Below the pieces are notes generated by a model. That model was not told where the DNA came from. It ran no database searches and saw only the letters and a list, made by a program, of their open reading frames with translations. This document shows positions 17,829-26,048 of a DNA stretch of 55,050 nt, one piece after another; position 1 is the stretch's first letter, and the number at the start of each line of letters is the position of its first letter. The position numbers and the translations under genes are program-made. The DNA is taken from contig JAPOYI010000146.1 of the NCBI GenBank assembly GCA_026706665.1, positions 1-55,050 of the forward strand, read 5' to 3'. This DNA is from Gammaproteobacteria bacterium (GTDB lineage: Bacteria > Pseudomonadota > Gammaproteobacteria > Pseudomonadales > Azotimanducaceae).

Positions 17829-19076
17829 CGAAGCGCCCCGGGCAGCGGCACCCAACAGTTCGGCGAGCTTCTCGTCAAGATGATGGCCGCGCAGGTCCTT
17901 CGCGAGAATCTCGCCGCTGGCCGAATCCACCAGGTAGTTCTTGGGTACTCCGGTCACGTTGTACGCCCGTGGCGCATCGGCGTCTTCACCCATCCCCAGG
18001 TCATGCCAGGGCAACTCTTCTTCCTCGGAAGCCACTTCCCAGTCCTCCCGATCATTGTCAATCGTGAAGGACACGATTTCGAACCCCCTGTCCCGGTACC
18101 GCGAATAGGCTTCCTTCATGTGCGGAATCTCCACGCGGCACGGCCCGCACCAGGATGCCCAGAACTCGACCAGAACGAGCTTGCTATTGGCCCGCACATC
18201 GGCCAACCGGATCGACTTGCCGTCAAGGGTCTGGGCCGTGAAGTCCCGAATTCCCGCGCCGACCGCAAAACGCTTTCTCTCGGCAGATCGTCTTGTTTCC
18301 GCCTCCTCCATGCGCGCGAGACGCTCAACCACCCGGGGATCGTCCGGCGTCATCTCGGCGAGACCTCGCAAGGCTTCGAGCATCCATTGGCCGCCAAGCC
18401 AGGCCGACTCGATGGTGAGGCGGCGCACCAGCGGGTCCGGGTGCGTGGCGGCCGTTTGCGCGCGGCCTTCCTGTTCCAGTTCCAGCATTCGATTGAATGC
18501 GGCCGACGCCCGGTCCGTTCGCGCTCTTCTCTCCGGCTCGGTTTCTCCAGCTACGGCGACAAGCAGCGCCCTGTAGTCGGCCTGGGCCTCCACGTAAGGA
18601 GCCGAACGGCGCCACGAGTTATAGACCGCGTCGTTGTAGCGGCCGCCTTCGATGAAGAACTGGCCGGGACGGCTCATGTGCAGCCGCAGGTTTCCCGGCT
18701 CCAGGATGAAGGCGTTGCCCTTGTAAGGTGCATAGCGCTGGCCTTCGTGACCGATGGCGTCGAGCACGTAGAAATGGACGACTGTCGGCGTCTCGACAGT
18801 GGCCTCTACGCGGAACGTGCCGTCCGGCGACAATGGCGCTTTCGCGATCACGTCAAGGGTCGACTCCAGACCGGCCGGCTTGTCCTGGCCTGACGTTGCC
18901 GCAGCCATCATCCCGCCGGCCTGTTTTCCGCCAGGCGAGGGTTTGGGAGCCCACACGACGAAGTTGCCGCTCCTGTAGATGGCCGAGAGATCGCCCTCGA
19001 GGACGAAATCAGCCGCAACCGCTGGTGGGCCAGCCAGCACTGCAATCAATAGCCAGAGCGCCCGAAGTCGATTCAT
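17802..19076 (-). CDS. TlpA-like periplasmic thioredoxin-domain protein
   Basis: A 424-aa exported protein: Sec signal (LRALWLLIAVLAGPPAVAA, about 3-22), a long N-terminal region with beta strands and helices of unknown fold (DUF4369-like position), then a thioredoxin domain (about 285-410) with the redox motif WASWCGPCRVE and the cis-Pro segment TGVPKNYLV. The two-part build resembles TlpA/ResA-like proteins. It probably receives electrons from a DsbD-type membrane reductase, and one lies 2 kb away. The ATG at 19076 is used because the signal peptide starts there; an ATG 13 codons earlier only adds a polar tail. Confidence 0.8.
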   Translation of the reverse strand: MNRLRALWLLIAVLAGPPAVAADFVLEGDLSAIYRSGNFVVWAPKPSPGGKQAGGMMAAATSGQDKPAGLESTLDVIAKAPLSPDGTFRVEATVETPTVVHFYVLDAIGHEGQRYAPYKGNAFILEPGNLRLHMSRPGQFFIEGGRYNDAVYNSWRRSAPYVEAQADYRALLVAVAGETEPERRARTDRASAAFNRMLELEQEGRAQTAATHPDPLVRRLTIESAWLGGQWMLEALRGLAEMTPDDPRVVERLARMEEAETRRSAERKRFAVGAGIRDFTAQTLDGKSIRLADVRANSKLVLVEFWASWCGPCRVEIPHMKEAYSRYRDRGFEIVSFTIDNDREDWEVASEEEELPWHDLGMGEDADAPRAYNVTGVPKNYLVDSASGEILAKDLRGHHLDEKLAELLGAAARGASSQAGMVKP

Positions 19077-19151
19077 GATTTCCGACTCAAACAAAAAACC
19101 CATCATAAGAACCACTGTTCGAGGATCAGTTCCGCCGCCAAGCGCCTCCGG

Positions 19152-20111
19152 TCAGTACCCGAGTTCCTTGTCGATGACGCCGGCGAGGCGTTCGCCGTCG
19201 AGAAAACGGCGGATGTTGCCGACGAAGCGGTCCATGTTTCGGGCTGCACGGAACTGACTCGCGCCCGCGGTATGCGGCGTCATCACGACGTTCGCCACCG
19301 ACCATAGCCTGCTGTCGGAGGGAAGGGGTTCGCGGGGTGCCACGTCGAGCGCCGCACCCGCGATGCTCCCGGATTCCAACGCTTCCACGAGGTCTTCCTC
19401 CACCATGATCTCTCCCCGCGTGACGTTGACGAGGTATGCCGAAGGCCGCATCCGCGCGAAGGCGGCAGTATTGAACTTGCCCCGTGTTTCCGGGGTCAAT
19501 GGACAGCAGATTGCCACGACGTCCGAGGTTTCCAGGAGACCGTCGAAGTCGTCCGGTCCCAGCACCTGCTCCACCTCCGGCGAAGGCGCCACCGGATCAC
19601 GGTCCAGGGCCTGCACATCCATGCCGAACCCCGCAGCGCGCCGTGCCACCGCACGTCCCGTCCCACCAAAACCGTAGATTCCCATCATCGAGCCGGTCAA
19701 CTCGATCTCGCGGTAGCGCATCTGGGGCCGGTGGTTCCAGCCTTCAGGGCCGTACTTGAGCGCGGTGGCGAGCTGACGCGTCAACATCAGCAACAGACCG
19801 AAGGCGTGGTCGGCAAGATGTTCGCCGACCAGGCCCTTTTCGCTGGTCAGCACCACGTCGCTCGCCTTGAACTCTTCGTAGAGAAAACTGTCCACGCCGG
19901 AGGAGATGGCCTGTACCCAACGAAGCTTCCTGGCCGCCGCGAACATCTCCTTCGATACATGGCCGAACACCACGTCAGCATCTGCGATTTCGCGGACCGC
20001 ATCGCGCGGGTTGGAGACGACGACTTCCTCTGCGCCCGCGTCACGAATACGAGAGAGGTCAGCTTCCGAGACTTCCCGCATCGTCAATCCGGGAATGATC
20101 AGTACCTTCAT
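19152..20111 (-). CDS. D-2-hydroxyacid dehydrogenase, NAD-binding
   Basis: A 319-aa enzyme of the D-isomer-specific 2-hydroxyacid dehydrogenase family, reducing 2-keto acids with NAD(P)H. The Rossmann motif is IYGFGGTGRAVARRAAGFG. The catalytic trio is visible as Arg in VNVTRGE, Glu in APREPLP and His in TPHTAGAS. It resembles GhrA/phosphoglycerate dehydrogenase-like enzymes. The ATG overlaps the stop of the upstream FAH-fold gene (ATGA), so the two are coupled. A hydratase producing a 2-keto acid followed by a 2-keto acid reductase makes metabolic sense. Confidence 0.87.
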   Translation of the reverse strand: MKVLIIPGLTMREVSEADLSRIRDAGAEEVVVSNPRDAVREIADADVVFGHVSKEMFAAARKLRWVQAISSGVDSFLYEEFKASDVVLTSEKGLVGEHLADHAFGLLLMLTRQLATALKYGPEGWNHRPQMRYREIELTGSMMGIYGFGGTGRAVARRAAGFGMDVQALDRDPVAPSPEVEQVLGPDDFDGLLETSDVVAICCPLTPETRGKFNTAAFARMRPSAYLVNVTRGEIMVEEDLVEALESGSIAGAALDVAPREPLPSDSRLWSVANVVMTPHTAGASQFRAARNMDRFVGNIRRFLDGERLAGVIDKELGY

Positions 20112-20809
20112 GTGAACACCACTTCCACAACACCCAGGCCGGCGCCAAAGTCACCCGACCAGCCCGAGGGTTCCGTGACGGGGCAACGCCCGAAGGAACC
20201 CGTGATGACCCGCTGTCCGGGCCGCAGCGTCCGGCCGAACTGGGACAACTGTGCCGCCAGCGCCGCGATCGAGGCGAAATGGTCTTCTATGTGACCGCGT
20301 GCCGCCACCGTTTCCACTGCCTCGCCATCACGAGACAGCGTTACGACGAGGGACTCGAAGTCGATCTCGGAAATGGACCGCAGGGTTCCTGCCACGATGC
20401 CCCACTGCGACAGGTCGTCCGCCAGTCTCTCCTGGGCCGGCGCATCCGGCGGCAGCCGCCGCTCGTTGATCTCGAACCCCGGCGCCACGCCCTCAACGGC
20501 GTCGATCACGTCATCGCGCGACACCTCGCCCGCAAGTTCCCTGGCCATGGTGAAACAGCACTCGTTCTCAACGCCGACGCTCTCGAAGGTGTCGAGACCG
20601 ATACGGGCGCCAGACGCGAAGATCCGGCTCTCAAGGACATAGCCGAATGGACGAAAGCCCGCGCCCATTGAGTCACGGGCCCGTCCCGAAGTCAGGCCCA
20701 CCTTCCAGCCACCCAGCCTTTCGCCGGCGGCGAGCTTCTCCTCCAGCGCTTCAAGCTGGCGGCTCAATCCCGTGTGCAGGTCGCTTGGTGTCGGCGTTTG
20801 CTGCGTCAA
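20108..20809 (-). CDS. 2-keto-4-pentenoate hydratase-like protein (FAH fold)
   Basis: A 233-aa protein of the fumarylacetoacetate hydrolase superfamily, closest in layout to 2-keto-4-pentenoate hydratase/oxalocrotonate decarboxylase (MhpD/DmpH). GGWKVGLTS near residue 34, then GYVLESRIF and the metal-site strand ENECCFTMAREL are the family landmarks, with EINERRLP further on. The only start that includes the whole fold is a TTG at 20809, preceded by AAAAGGA about 9 bp upstream. It would hydrate a dienol or keto acid from ring or side-chain cleavage. It belongs to the catabolic run ending at 19152. Confidence 0.75.
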   Translation of the reverse strand: MTQQTPTPSDLHTGLSRQLEALEEKLAAGERLGGWKVGLTSGRARDSMGAGFRPFGYVLESRIFASGARIGLDTFESVGVENECCFTMARELAGEVSRDDVIDAVEGVAPGFEINERRLPPDAPAQERLADDLSQWGIVAGTLRSISEIDFESLVVTLSRDGEAVETVAARGHIEDHFASIAALAAQLSQFGRTLRPGQRVITGSFGRCPVTEPSGWSGDFGAGLGVVEVVFT

Positions 20810-20867
20810 GACAAAAAATCCTTTTACATCAACATGTTAAAAAATTCACATCGATGACAACAGCCGA

Positions 20868-21674
20868 TCAGCGGATCAACCCGGCCCGATCACGCAGGAC
20901 GTCGTTGCTGCGCTCCATGTGGAACATGCCCCGCACGATCATCAACTCGCCGGTCACGTGCGCCGCCGCGTCCGAAGCGAGGAAGACGCAGGCATCGGCG
21001 ACATGTTCCGGTTCGTTGGGCAGCAACAGCGGCGGCACGACCGTGCCGTCCTTTCGCGTGGCTGGCGGCGCGAAGCCCCTTTGCCTCATGTACGGGGTCA
21101 CCGTGACACCCGGCGCGACGCAGTTCACGTTGATGCTGTGCTCCGCGAATATGAGCGCGAGGCTCTTCGTCAGGTTGATCATGCCGGCTTTCGCGGCAGC
21201 GTAGGCTTCCAGGCGCGGATTGAGATTGATCCCGGCGGTAGAGGAGATATTGATGATCTTTCCGCCGTCCCCCTGCTCGATCATGACCTTCGCCGCGGCG
21301 ATATCGCACAGGAACGCGCTGTCGAGATTGAGTCCGACCGTCCGGTCCCAGTCGTCCAGCTTCGCCTTCATGACCCCGGAGAAGCCGCCGCCCCCCGCGT
21401 TGGCGACCATGATGTCGAGCCTGCCGAACGCATCCAGCGTTTTCTGGACCAGGTTATCCACCTGCTCGGGGATGGTCACGTCGGTGGCGACCGCCAGCGA
21501 TTCGCGCCCCATTTCCCGAATCTCGCCCGCCACTCGGTCCAGGCGTTCCTGCTGGCGCGCGCCAACCACGACGTGCGCTCCGGCCTCGGCATAGGCCTTG
21601 CTGATCGCCTCGCCTATGCCGCTGCCGCCACCGGTGACGATGGCTATCTTGTCTTGCAGACCAAATGCCGACAT
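20868..21674 (-). CDS. SDR family oxidoreductase
   Basis: A 268-aa classical short-chain dehydrogenase. Cofactor loop TGGGSGIG (14-21), NAG motif (VANAGG), catalytic Ser in INISSTAG (144-145) and YAAAK (Tyr158, Lys162) are all intact. The acceptor side (residues about 190-225, NVNCVAPGVTVTPYMRQRG) is family-typical and does not reveal the substrate. It is transcribed with a second, distinctly different SDR 28 bp upstream, and both probably serve the same pathway as the hydratase and the carboxyltransferase. Confidence 0.9.
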   Translation of the reverse strand: MSAFGLQDKIAIVTGGGSGIGEAISKAYAEAGAHVVVGARQQERLDRVAGEIREMGRESLAVATDVTIPEQVDNLVQKTLDAFGRLDIMVANAGGGGFSGVMKAKLDDWDRTVGLNLDSAFLCDIAAAKVMIEQGDGGKIINISSTAGINLNPRLEAYAAAKAGMINLTKSLALIFAEHSINVNCVAPGVTVTPYMRQRGFAPPATRKDGTVVPPLLLPNEPEHVADACVFLASDAAAHVTGELMIVRGMFHMERSNDVLRDRAGLIR

Positions 21675-21702
21675 CTCTGTTGTTTCCTGCTCCCTCGATG
21701 CG

Positions 21703-22494
21703 CTAGCTGTAGGCCGAAGCCCACTCGGACCCTCGTACCACCAGCGTTTCCCCCGTCATGAGATCCGAACCGGCCGAGGCGAAGTAGATGACCGCGTTGG
21801 CGATGTCCTCCGGCTTCCCCGGCAACTGCAGCGGCGTACCTTCTCCGGATTGCAGCCGCTGGCGCTTCAGGTGCTCGTCTTCCGTCATGCCGGGAACCGG
21901 TCCATCCGGCACCTCCACGCCGCCAGGCGCGACGCAGTTCACGTTGATGTTGTGTATCGCCCAACTGATTGCCAGCGATCTCGTCAGGTTGATCGCCGCC
22001 GCCTTGGCTGCCGCGTAGTGCGCCGCGTTCTCCTCTCCCTTTATGCCCGAAGAGGATGCGACGTTGACGATCTTGCCGCCTTGCCCCGCAATCATGTGTC
22101 TTGCCGCTGCCGCGCAACAGTAGAACGTGCTGTTGAGATTGAGGTCGATGCTGGCCTTCCAGTCCTGCGGCGAGATTTCCTCGGGTTTGCCGAAGGAGAT
22201 GGCGCCAACATTGTTTACGAGGATATCGACGCTGCCGAACGCATCGAGCGCCCCCTCGACCATTCGCTCTACCTGCGCCGGGTCGGTGACATCCGCCGTG
22301 ACTGCGGCGGCATCGCCCCCCAGACCCCGGATTTCCTCGACGACCCTGTCCAGTGCATCGCGGTGACGGCCCACCACGACAACCCTGGCACCGGCCACCG
22401 CCACCGAGAGCGCGATGCTCCTGCCTATCCCATGGCCAGTACCGCCGCCGCCGGTGACGATGGCGACCCTGTCGTTCAACTCAAACCGCGACAT
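21703..22494 (-). CDS. SDR family oxidoreductase
   Basis: A 263-aa short-chain dehydrogenase with TGGGGTGHGIG (14-24), NNVG, VASSSG (145-150) and YAAAK (Tyr160, Lys164). The cofactor loop is longer than usual because of an inserted GH. The start is the ATG at 22494 rather than the TTG two codons upstream. It shares little more than the core motifs with the next gene, so the pair is not a recent duplication. The segment NVNCVAPGGVEVPDGPVPG is the flexible substrate lid. Confidence 0.9.
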   Translation of the reverse strand: MSRFELNDRVAIVTGGGGTGHGIGRSIALSVAVAGARVVVVGRHRDALDRVVEEIRGLGGDAAAVTADVTDPAQVERMVEGALDAFGSVDILVNNVGAISFGKPEEISPQDWKASIDLNLNSTFYCCAAAARHMIAGQGGKIVNVASSSGIKGEENAAHYAAAKAAAINLTRSLAISWAIHNINVNCVAPGGVEVPDGPVPGMTEDEHLKRQRLQSGEGTPLQLPGKPEDIANAVIYFASAGSDLMTGETLVVRGSEWASAYS

Positions 22495-22526
22495 GCCCAA
22501 AACCCCCGATCAAAGCGCGCGTGTTC

Positions 22527-23159
22527 CTAGACATCGACCGCACAGAGTTTCAGGAAGAACTTCTTCTGTTCGTCCGTCATCGCGCCGAAGTCCGGTACGC
22601 CCATCTCGGTCGTCGGTAGATCCGCAAACTCCGGCGAAGGTGCCTGCAGGGTCGCGGCGATGTTGTGCAGGCCGCCACCTTCTTCGGAACCCGCGCCCAG
22701 CGCCGCCGCGACTTCGGGCGGCCAGACGTGCCTGGGGCCGCCGCCCAGGCCCAGCGGATTGGACCGGCCGACGAATTCTTCGATCTGCCGGAACATCACC
22801 CGCTCCTCGGCGGACCGCTGCCTCTGGCCCTCCCGGCCGTACTTCGAGCGTGACTGGTTGCAGATCGTCGCCCACTGGATGGCGATGTGAAAACCGGGAA
22901 GCGCCTTGCATTCATCCGGCGCGCCATCGCCGCCGCTGACCTTGCCGTCCTTGACCAGGATGTAGTACGCGGCCTTCTCGCGTCCACCCTCAAGCAGCCG
23001 GGCGGGAGGATGCGTGTAGTCCTCGCTGAACCCCCACTCGATATGCGCCGGGAGATTCGCCTCTTCCAGCAACTGCACGCCTCCGGCGGCGCAGGCTTCG
23101 CACCAGGCCTTCGATCCGAATTCTCCGACCTCCTCGAGTCTGGACACGTCTATGGGCAT
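22527..23159 (-). CDS. Hypothetical protein in catabolic cluster
   Basis: A 210-aa soluble protein I do not recognise. The start is set at the ATG at 23159 (MPIDVSRLEE); the frame stays open upstream, but that part overlaps the carboxyltransferase gene and looks like shadow sequence. Notable features are a cysteine pair WCEACAAGG near residue 22, the strand AAYYILVKDGKV, and a Gly/Pro-rich C-terminal half ending in KKFFLKLCAVDV. The YYILVKDG stretch suggests a single alpha/beta domain that could be a lipid or substrate carrier. Position between an acyl-CoA carboxyltransferase and two SDRs argues for a pathway role. Confidence 0.6.
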   Translation of the reverse strand: MPIDVSRLEEVGEFGSKAWCEACAAGGVQLLEEANLPAHIEWGFSEDYTHPPARLLEGGREKAAYYILVKDGKVSGGDGAPDECKALPGFHIAIQWATICNQSRSKYGREGQRQRSAEERVMFRQIEEFVGRSNPLGLGGGPRHVWPPEVAAALGAGSEEGGGLHNIAATLQAPSPEFADLPTTEMGVPDFGAMTDEQKKFFLKLCAVDV

Positions 23160-23238
23160 CTCTGTCTTCCTGGTTGCACTTCCATCAGCTTGGAGGATTT
23201 CTTCCCCCGGAACAACCGCCGCGAAAGCGGTCGGCCAG

Positions 23239-24789
23239 CTACGGCATGTAGGGTGTCGGGCTCGGACCCAGTTGCATCTCCAGCGCCGGCTGCGCCATCT
23301 GTACGAATTCGCACACCATCGGCCGCGTTTCCCTCGGGTCGACGATGTCCTCGATATTGAACGCCTCGGCGGTTCGGAACGGGGACGAAAGCGCCTCCAG
23401 GCGCGCCTCGATCTCGGCGCGCTTGGCTGCCGGGTCGTCCGCTTCGTCGATGACGCGCCGGTACGCTGCCGACACGCCGCCGGAGATATGCATGGACCCC
23501 CAGTGCGCCGACGGCCAGGCGACGCGCTTGAACATGCCGCCCGGCCGGTCATGGCACTGGCCCGCGACGCCGTAGAGCTGCCGGATGATGATGGAAATCC
23601 AGGGCATGCGGGTACGCAGCGTCGCGCACACCATCTTCGCCCCCGCGCGCACGATTCCCTGGCGCTGCTGCTCGGGTCCTACCATGAAACCGGGCTCGTC
23701 CGCGAGGTAGACCATCGGCAGGTGGAAGGTGTCGCAAAGCTGCAGGAACCGAATGACCTTCGTGCCGGCGGCCACATCCATGGAACCGCCCAGGCGTTTC
23801 GGGTTGTTGATCATGACCCCAACGGGATAACCGTCCGCCCTTGCGAGCCCGACGATGCGCGAGCGCCCGTAGCAAGGCGTGATCTCGAAGAACGACTCCC
23901 GGTCGAACACGGCTTCGAGAACACGATAGGGGTCGTAGGTCCGCCGCTTCTCGCGCGGGATGATGTCCAGCAGGGCTTCGTCCCTGCGGTTCGGATCGTC
24001 GCCCGTCTCGACCCGCGGCGGCATCCGCCACACGTTCTCCGGCAGGTAGGAGAGGAACCGCTTCAGCATGCCGAAAGCCTCTTCCTCGGACTCGGCAAGG
24101 TTGTCTATCACGCCGCTCTCGTACACCTGGCTGCGCTCGTCTCCGAGATCCTCCTTGGTAATGTCGATGCCGAGCGCCGCCCTGACCACCGGTGGACCCC
24201 CCGGGAACACCTGGCTCGTGCCCTTCACCATGACGTTGAAATGGGCCAGGCACGAATCGACGGCCGGAAGCCCCGCGACAGAGCCCAACACGGCGGCGAC
24301 CACGGGCACGCGGCAGAGCAGGTCCTGCACGCCCGGCGTCGTCGGGTTGGTCGGGATATACGTGCGTCCGATCTGTTCGAAGGTCCTGACACTGCCGCCC
24401 GTCGCGTCGAGCAGGCGGACGAGAGGCAGGCGCCACTCCAGGGCCATCCTTTGCGCATGGCCGCTCTTGTTGCCAATCGCGGCGTCCGAAGCGCCGCCCC
24501 GGACCGTGAAGTCGCCCGCGGTCAGTACCGCCTTGCGGCCATCGAGGCTCGCGAGGCCAATGATCGTGTTGGAGGGACGCACATCGACGAGTTCGTTGCC
24601 GTCGTAGGTAGCAGCGCCCGCGAGTTGCCCGATTTCGCGGAACGACCCCGCGTCGGACACGAGTTCGATGCGCTCCCGGACGGTGAGCTTGCCCCGCTTT
24701 CGCTGTTCGGCAACGCCCGCCTCTCCGCCCATCTTCTCGGCGAGTGCCTGCCGCCGCCTGAGTTCCTCGATTTCGGGTTGCCAGACCAT
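23239..24789 (-). CDS. Acyl-CoA carboxylase carboxyltransferase (beta) subunit
   Basis: A 516-aa carboxyltransferase of the propionyl/methylcrotonyl/geranyl-CoA carboxylase type. It has the two crotonase-like halves: the N-terminal CoA-binding part with KLTVRERIELV and LTAGDFTVRGGA, and the C-terminal part with GVMINNPKRLGG, the LADEPGFMVGPEQQRQG turn and MPWISIIIRQLYGVAG. Normal length. The reaction moves CO2 from carboxybiotin to an acyl-CoA; it needs a biotin carboxylase/BCCP alpha subunit, and none is in this window. Start at the ATG at 24789. It follows the LLM gene by 14 bp. Confidence 0.88.
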   Translation of the reverse strand: MVWQPEIEELRRRQALAEKMGGEAGVAEQRKRGKLTVRERIELVSDAGSFREIGQLAGAATYDGNELVDVRPSNTIIGLASLDGRKAVLTAGDFTVRGGASDAAIGNKSGHAQRMALEWRLPLVRLLDATGGSVRTFEQIGRTYIPTNPTTPGVQDLLCRVPVVAAVLGSVAGLPAVDSCLAHFNVMVKGTSQVFPGGPPVVRAALGIDITKEDLGDERSQVYESGVIDNLAESEEEAFGMLKRFLSYLPENVWRMPPRVETGDDPNRRDEALLDIIPREKRRTYDPYRVLEAVFDRESFFEITPCYGRSRIVGLARADGYPVGVMINNPKRLGGSMDVAAGTKVIRFLQLCDTFHLPMVYLADEPGFMVGPEQQRQGIVRAGAKMVCATLRTRMPWISIIIRQLYGVAGQCHDRPGGMFKRVAWPSAHWGSMHISGGVSAAYRRVIDEADDPAAKRAEIEARLEALSSPFRTAEAFNIEDIVDPRETRPMVCEFVQMAQPALEMQLGPSPTPYMP

Positions 24790-24803
24790 TTTTCCTGCCC
24801 TCG

Positions 24804-25637
24804 CTACAGCAGTTGCGCGTAGCGGTCCAGCACCGGCAGAACCTTGTCCTCGCTCGCCGATGGCAGGATCAGTATGGCGCGGTGGATGCCGGCCTCGCGG
24901 TAGCCATCCAGGACTTCCCCATCCGCTGGCGCGCCGGAAACGCTGATGGAGAGCGTCGTCATGTCGCGGCCCGCAGCATCGGCCACCGCTTTCAGCCGCG
25001 CGAGGTTCCCGACCGGGTCGAAGCCGCCCCGCGCCCGCGGGAACCAGCCGTCGCCGTATTCCACCACGCGGCGCAACGTGTGGATAGACTCGCCCCCGAT
25101 CAGGATCGGCGGATTCGGCTTCTGTACCGGCTTCGGATACGACCACACGGGATCGAAGTCGACGAACTCCCCGTGGTATTCGGGCGCCTCTTCGGCCCAC
25201 ACCGTCTTGATCGCCTTCGCGCGTTCAGTCATGAGGCGGAATCGCGTCTCGAACACGGTGCCGTGATTCTCCATCTCCTCCGCGTTCCATCCGGCGCCGA
25301 TGCCAAACTCGACCCGGCCGTCCGAAAGCAGGTCGAGGCTTGCGACTTCCTTCGCCGTGATCAGCGGGTCCCGCTCGGTCAAGAGGCAGATTCCGGTGCC
25401 GATTCGAATCCTCGAGGTGGCGGCGGCCGCAGCCATGAGCGCCACGAACGGGTCGAGCGCGTGCCAATACGCCTTCGGCAGCGTAGCACCGCCGGGCCAC
25501 GGAGACCGCCGGCTGGTGGGGATGTGAGTGTGCTCCGGCACGAAAAGGGACTCGAAGCCCCGCGCCTCGACCTCCCGCGCCAGCGCATCGATGCGCATGG
25601 CGAAGTCGGTCGCGAACATGCTGACGCCGATCTTCAC
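24804..25637 (-). CDS. LLM-class flavin-dependent oxidoreductase (TIGR03619-like)
   Basis: A 277-aa luciferase-like monooxygenase-fold protein. A GTG at 25637 is the start, preceded by a strong AAAGGAGGTG site; it gives MKIGVSMFATDFAMRIDAL. Family landmarks: ARGFESLFVPEHTHIP, RIRIGTGICLLTERDPLITAKE, GRVEFGIGAGWNAEE and PPILIGGES. These fit the F420-type subgroup (TIGR03619), although some members use FMN. The enzyme would hydroxylate or reduce an unknown substrate. It heads the catabolic run that continues with the carboxyltransferase. Confidence 0.85.
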   Translation of the reverse strand: MKIGVSMFATDFAMRIDALAREVEARGFESLFVPEHTHIPTSRRSPWPGGATLPKAYWHALDPFVALMAAAAATSRIRIGTGICLLTERDPLITAKEVASLDLLSDGRVEFGIGAGWNAEEMENHGTVFETRFRLMTERAKAIKTVWAEEAPEYHGEFVDFDPVWSYPKPVQKPNPPILIGGESIHTLRRVVEYGDGWFPRARGGFDPVGNLARLKAVADAAGRDMTTLSISVSGAPADGEVLDGYREAGIHRAILILPSASEDKVLPVLDRYAQLL

Positions 25638-25679
25638 GATACACCTCCTTTCGAATCTCAAGCGTTGGTCCGAATGGAT

Positions 25680-26033
25680 TCAACGCTCTTTGCCTTTTCC
25701 AGCCAGCCGGTCCGGCCCGTAGTACTTCTCCAGGTAGTCGAGCACCTTGCGGCGATCATCGTCCCTGAGCGGCGCCATTTCCTGCTCGCTCACCATCTCG
25801 GCGAGGACTTCCTCCCACACCGAGCGGGTCAGGCCCTGCTGCAATACCAGGTCGATGGAATGGCAGGAGCCGCAGAATCCGAACACCTCCAGGCGTCCCT
25901 CGCCATCCGGCATCCCACCGAAAAGCGCCTGCTCCTCCGCCTCGGAGATTCCGCCGTCTTCAGCGCCCGATACAAGCCCGGCTAGACCACATGCCATCAA
26001 GAAACAGGCTATCGGGCTACAGGAAGTACGCAT
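25680..26033 (-). CDS. Small c-type cytochrome, probable electron acceptor of the sulfite dehydrogenase
   Basis: A 117-aa exported protein with a signal peptide (about 1-23), one haem site CGSCH (54-58) and a likely Met ligand among the methionines of EMVSEQEMAPL. It is only 16 bp behind the molybdenum sulfite oxidase gene, the arrangement of SorA-SorB, where SorB is a monohaem cytochrome that takes electrons from SorA. The short acidic stretch before the haem motif is not diagnostic. Confidence 0.8.
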   Translation of the reverse strand: MRTSCSPIACFLMACGLAGLVSGAEDGGISEAEEQALFGGMPDGEGRLEVFGFCGSCHSIDLVLQQGLTRSVWEEVLAEMVSEQEMAPLRDDDRRKVLDYLEKYYGPDRLAGKGKER

Positions 26034-26048
26034 CGCTCCCAGGGCGCA

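Noticed and set aside
22527-23552. Longer version (341 aa) of the unknown catabolic-cluster protein
   Set aside because: The extra N-terminal part overlaps the carboxyltransferase gene in another frame and is Arg/Pro/Ser-rich; the ATG at 23159 gives a sensible protein.
23239-25200. 653-aa version of the carboxyltransferase
   Set aside because: The additional 137 residues overlap the LLM gene out of frame; the conserved family start lies just after the ATG at 24789.
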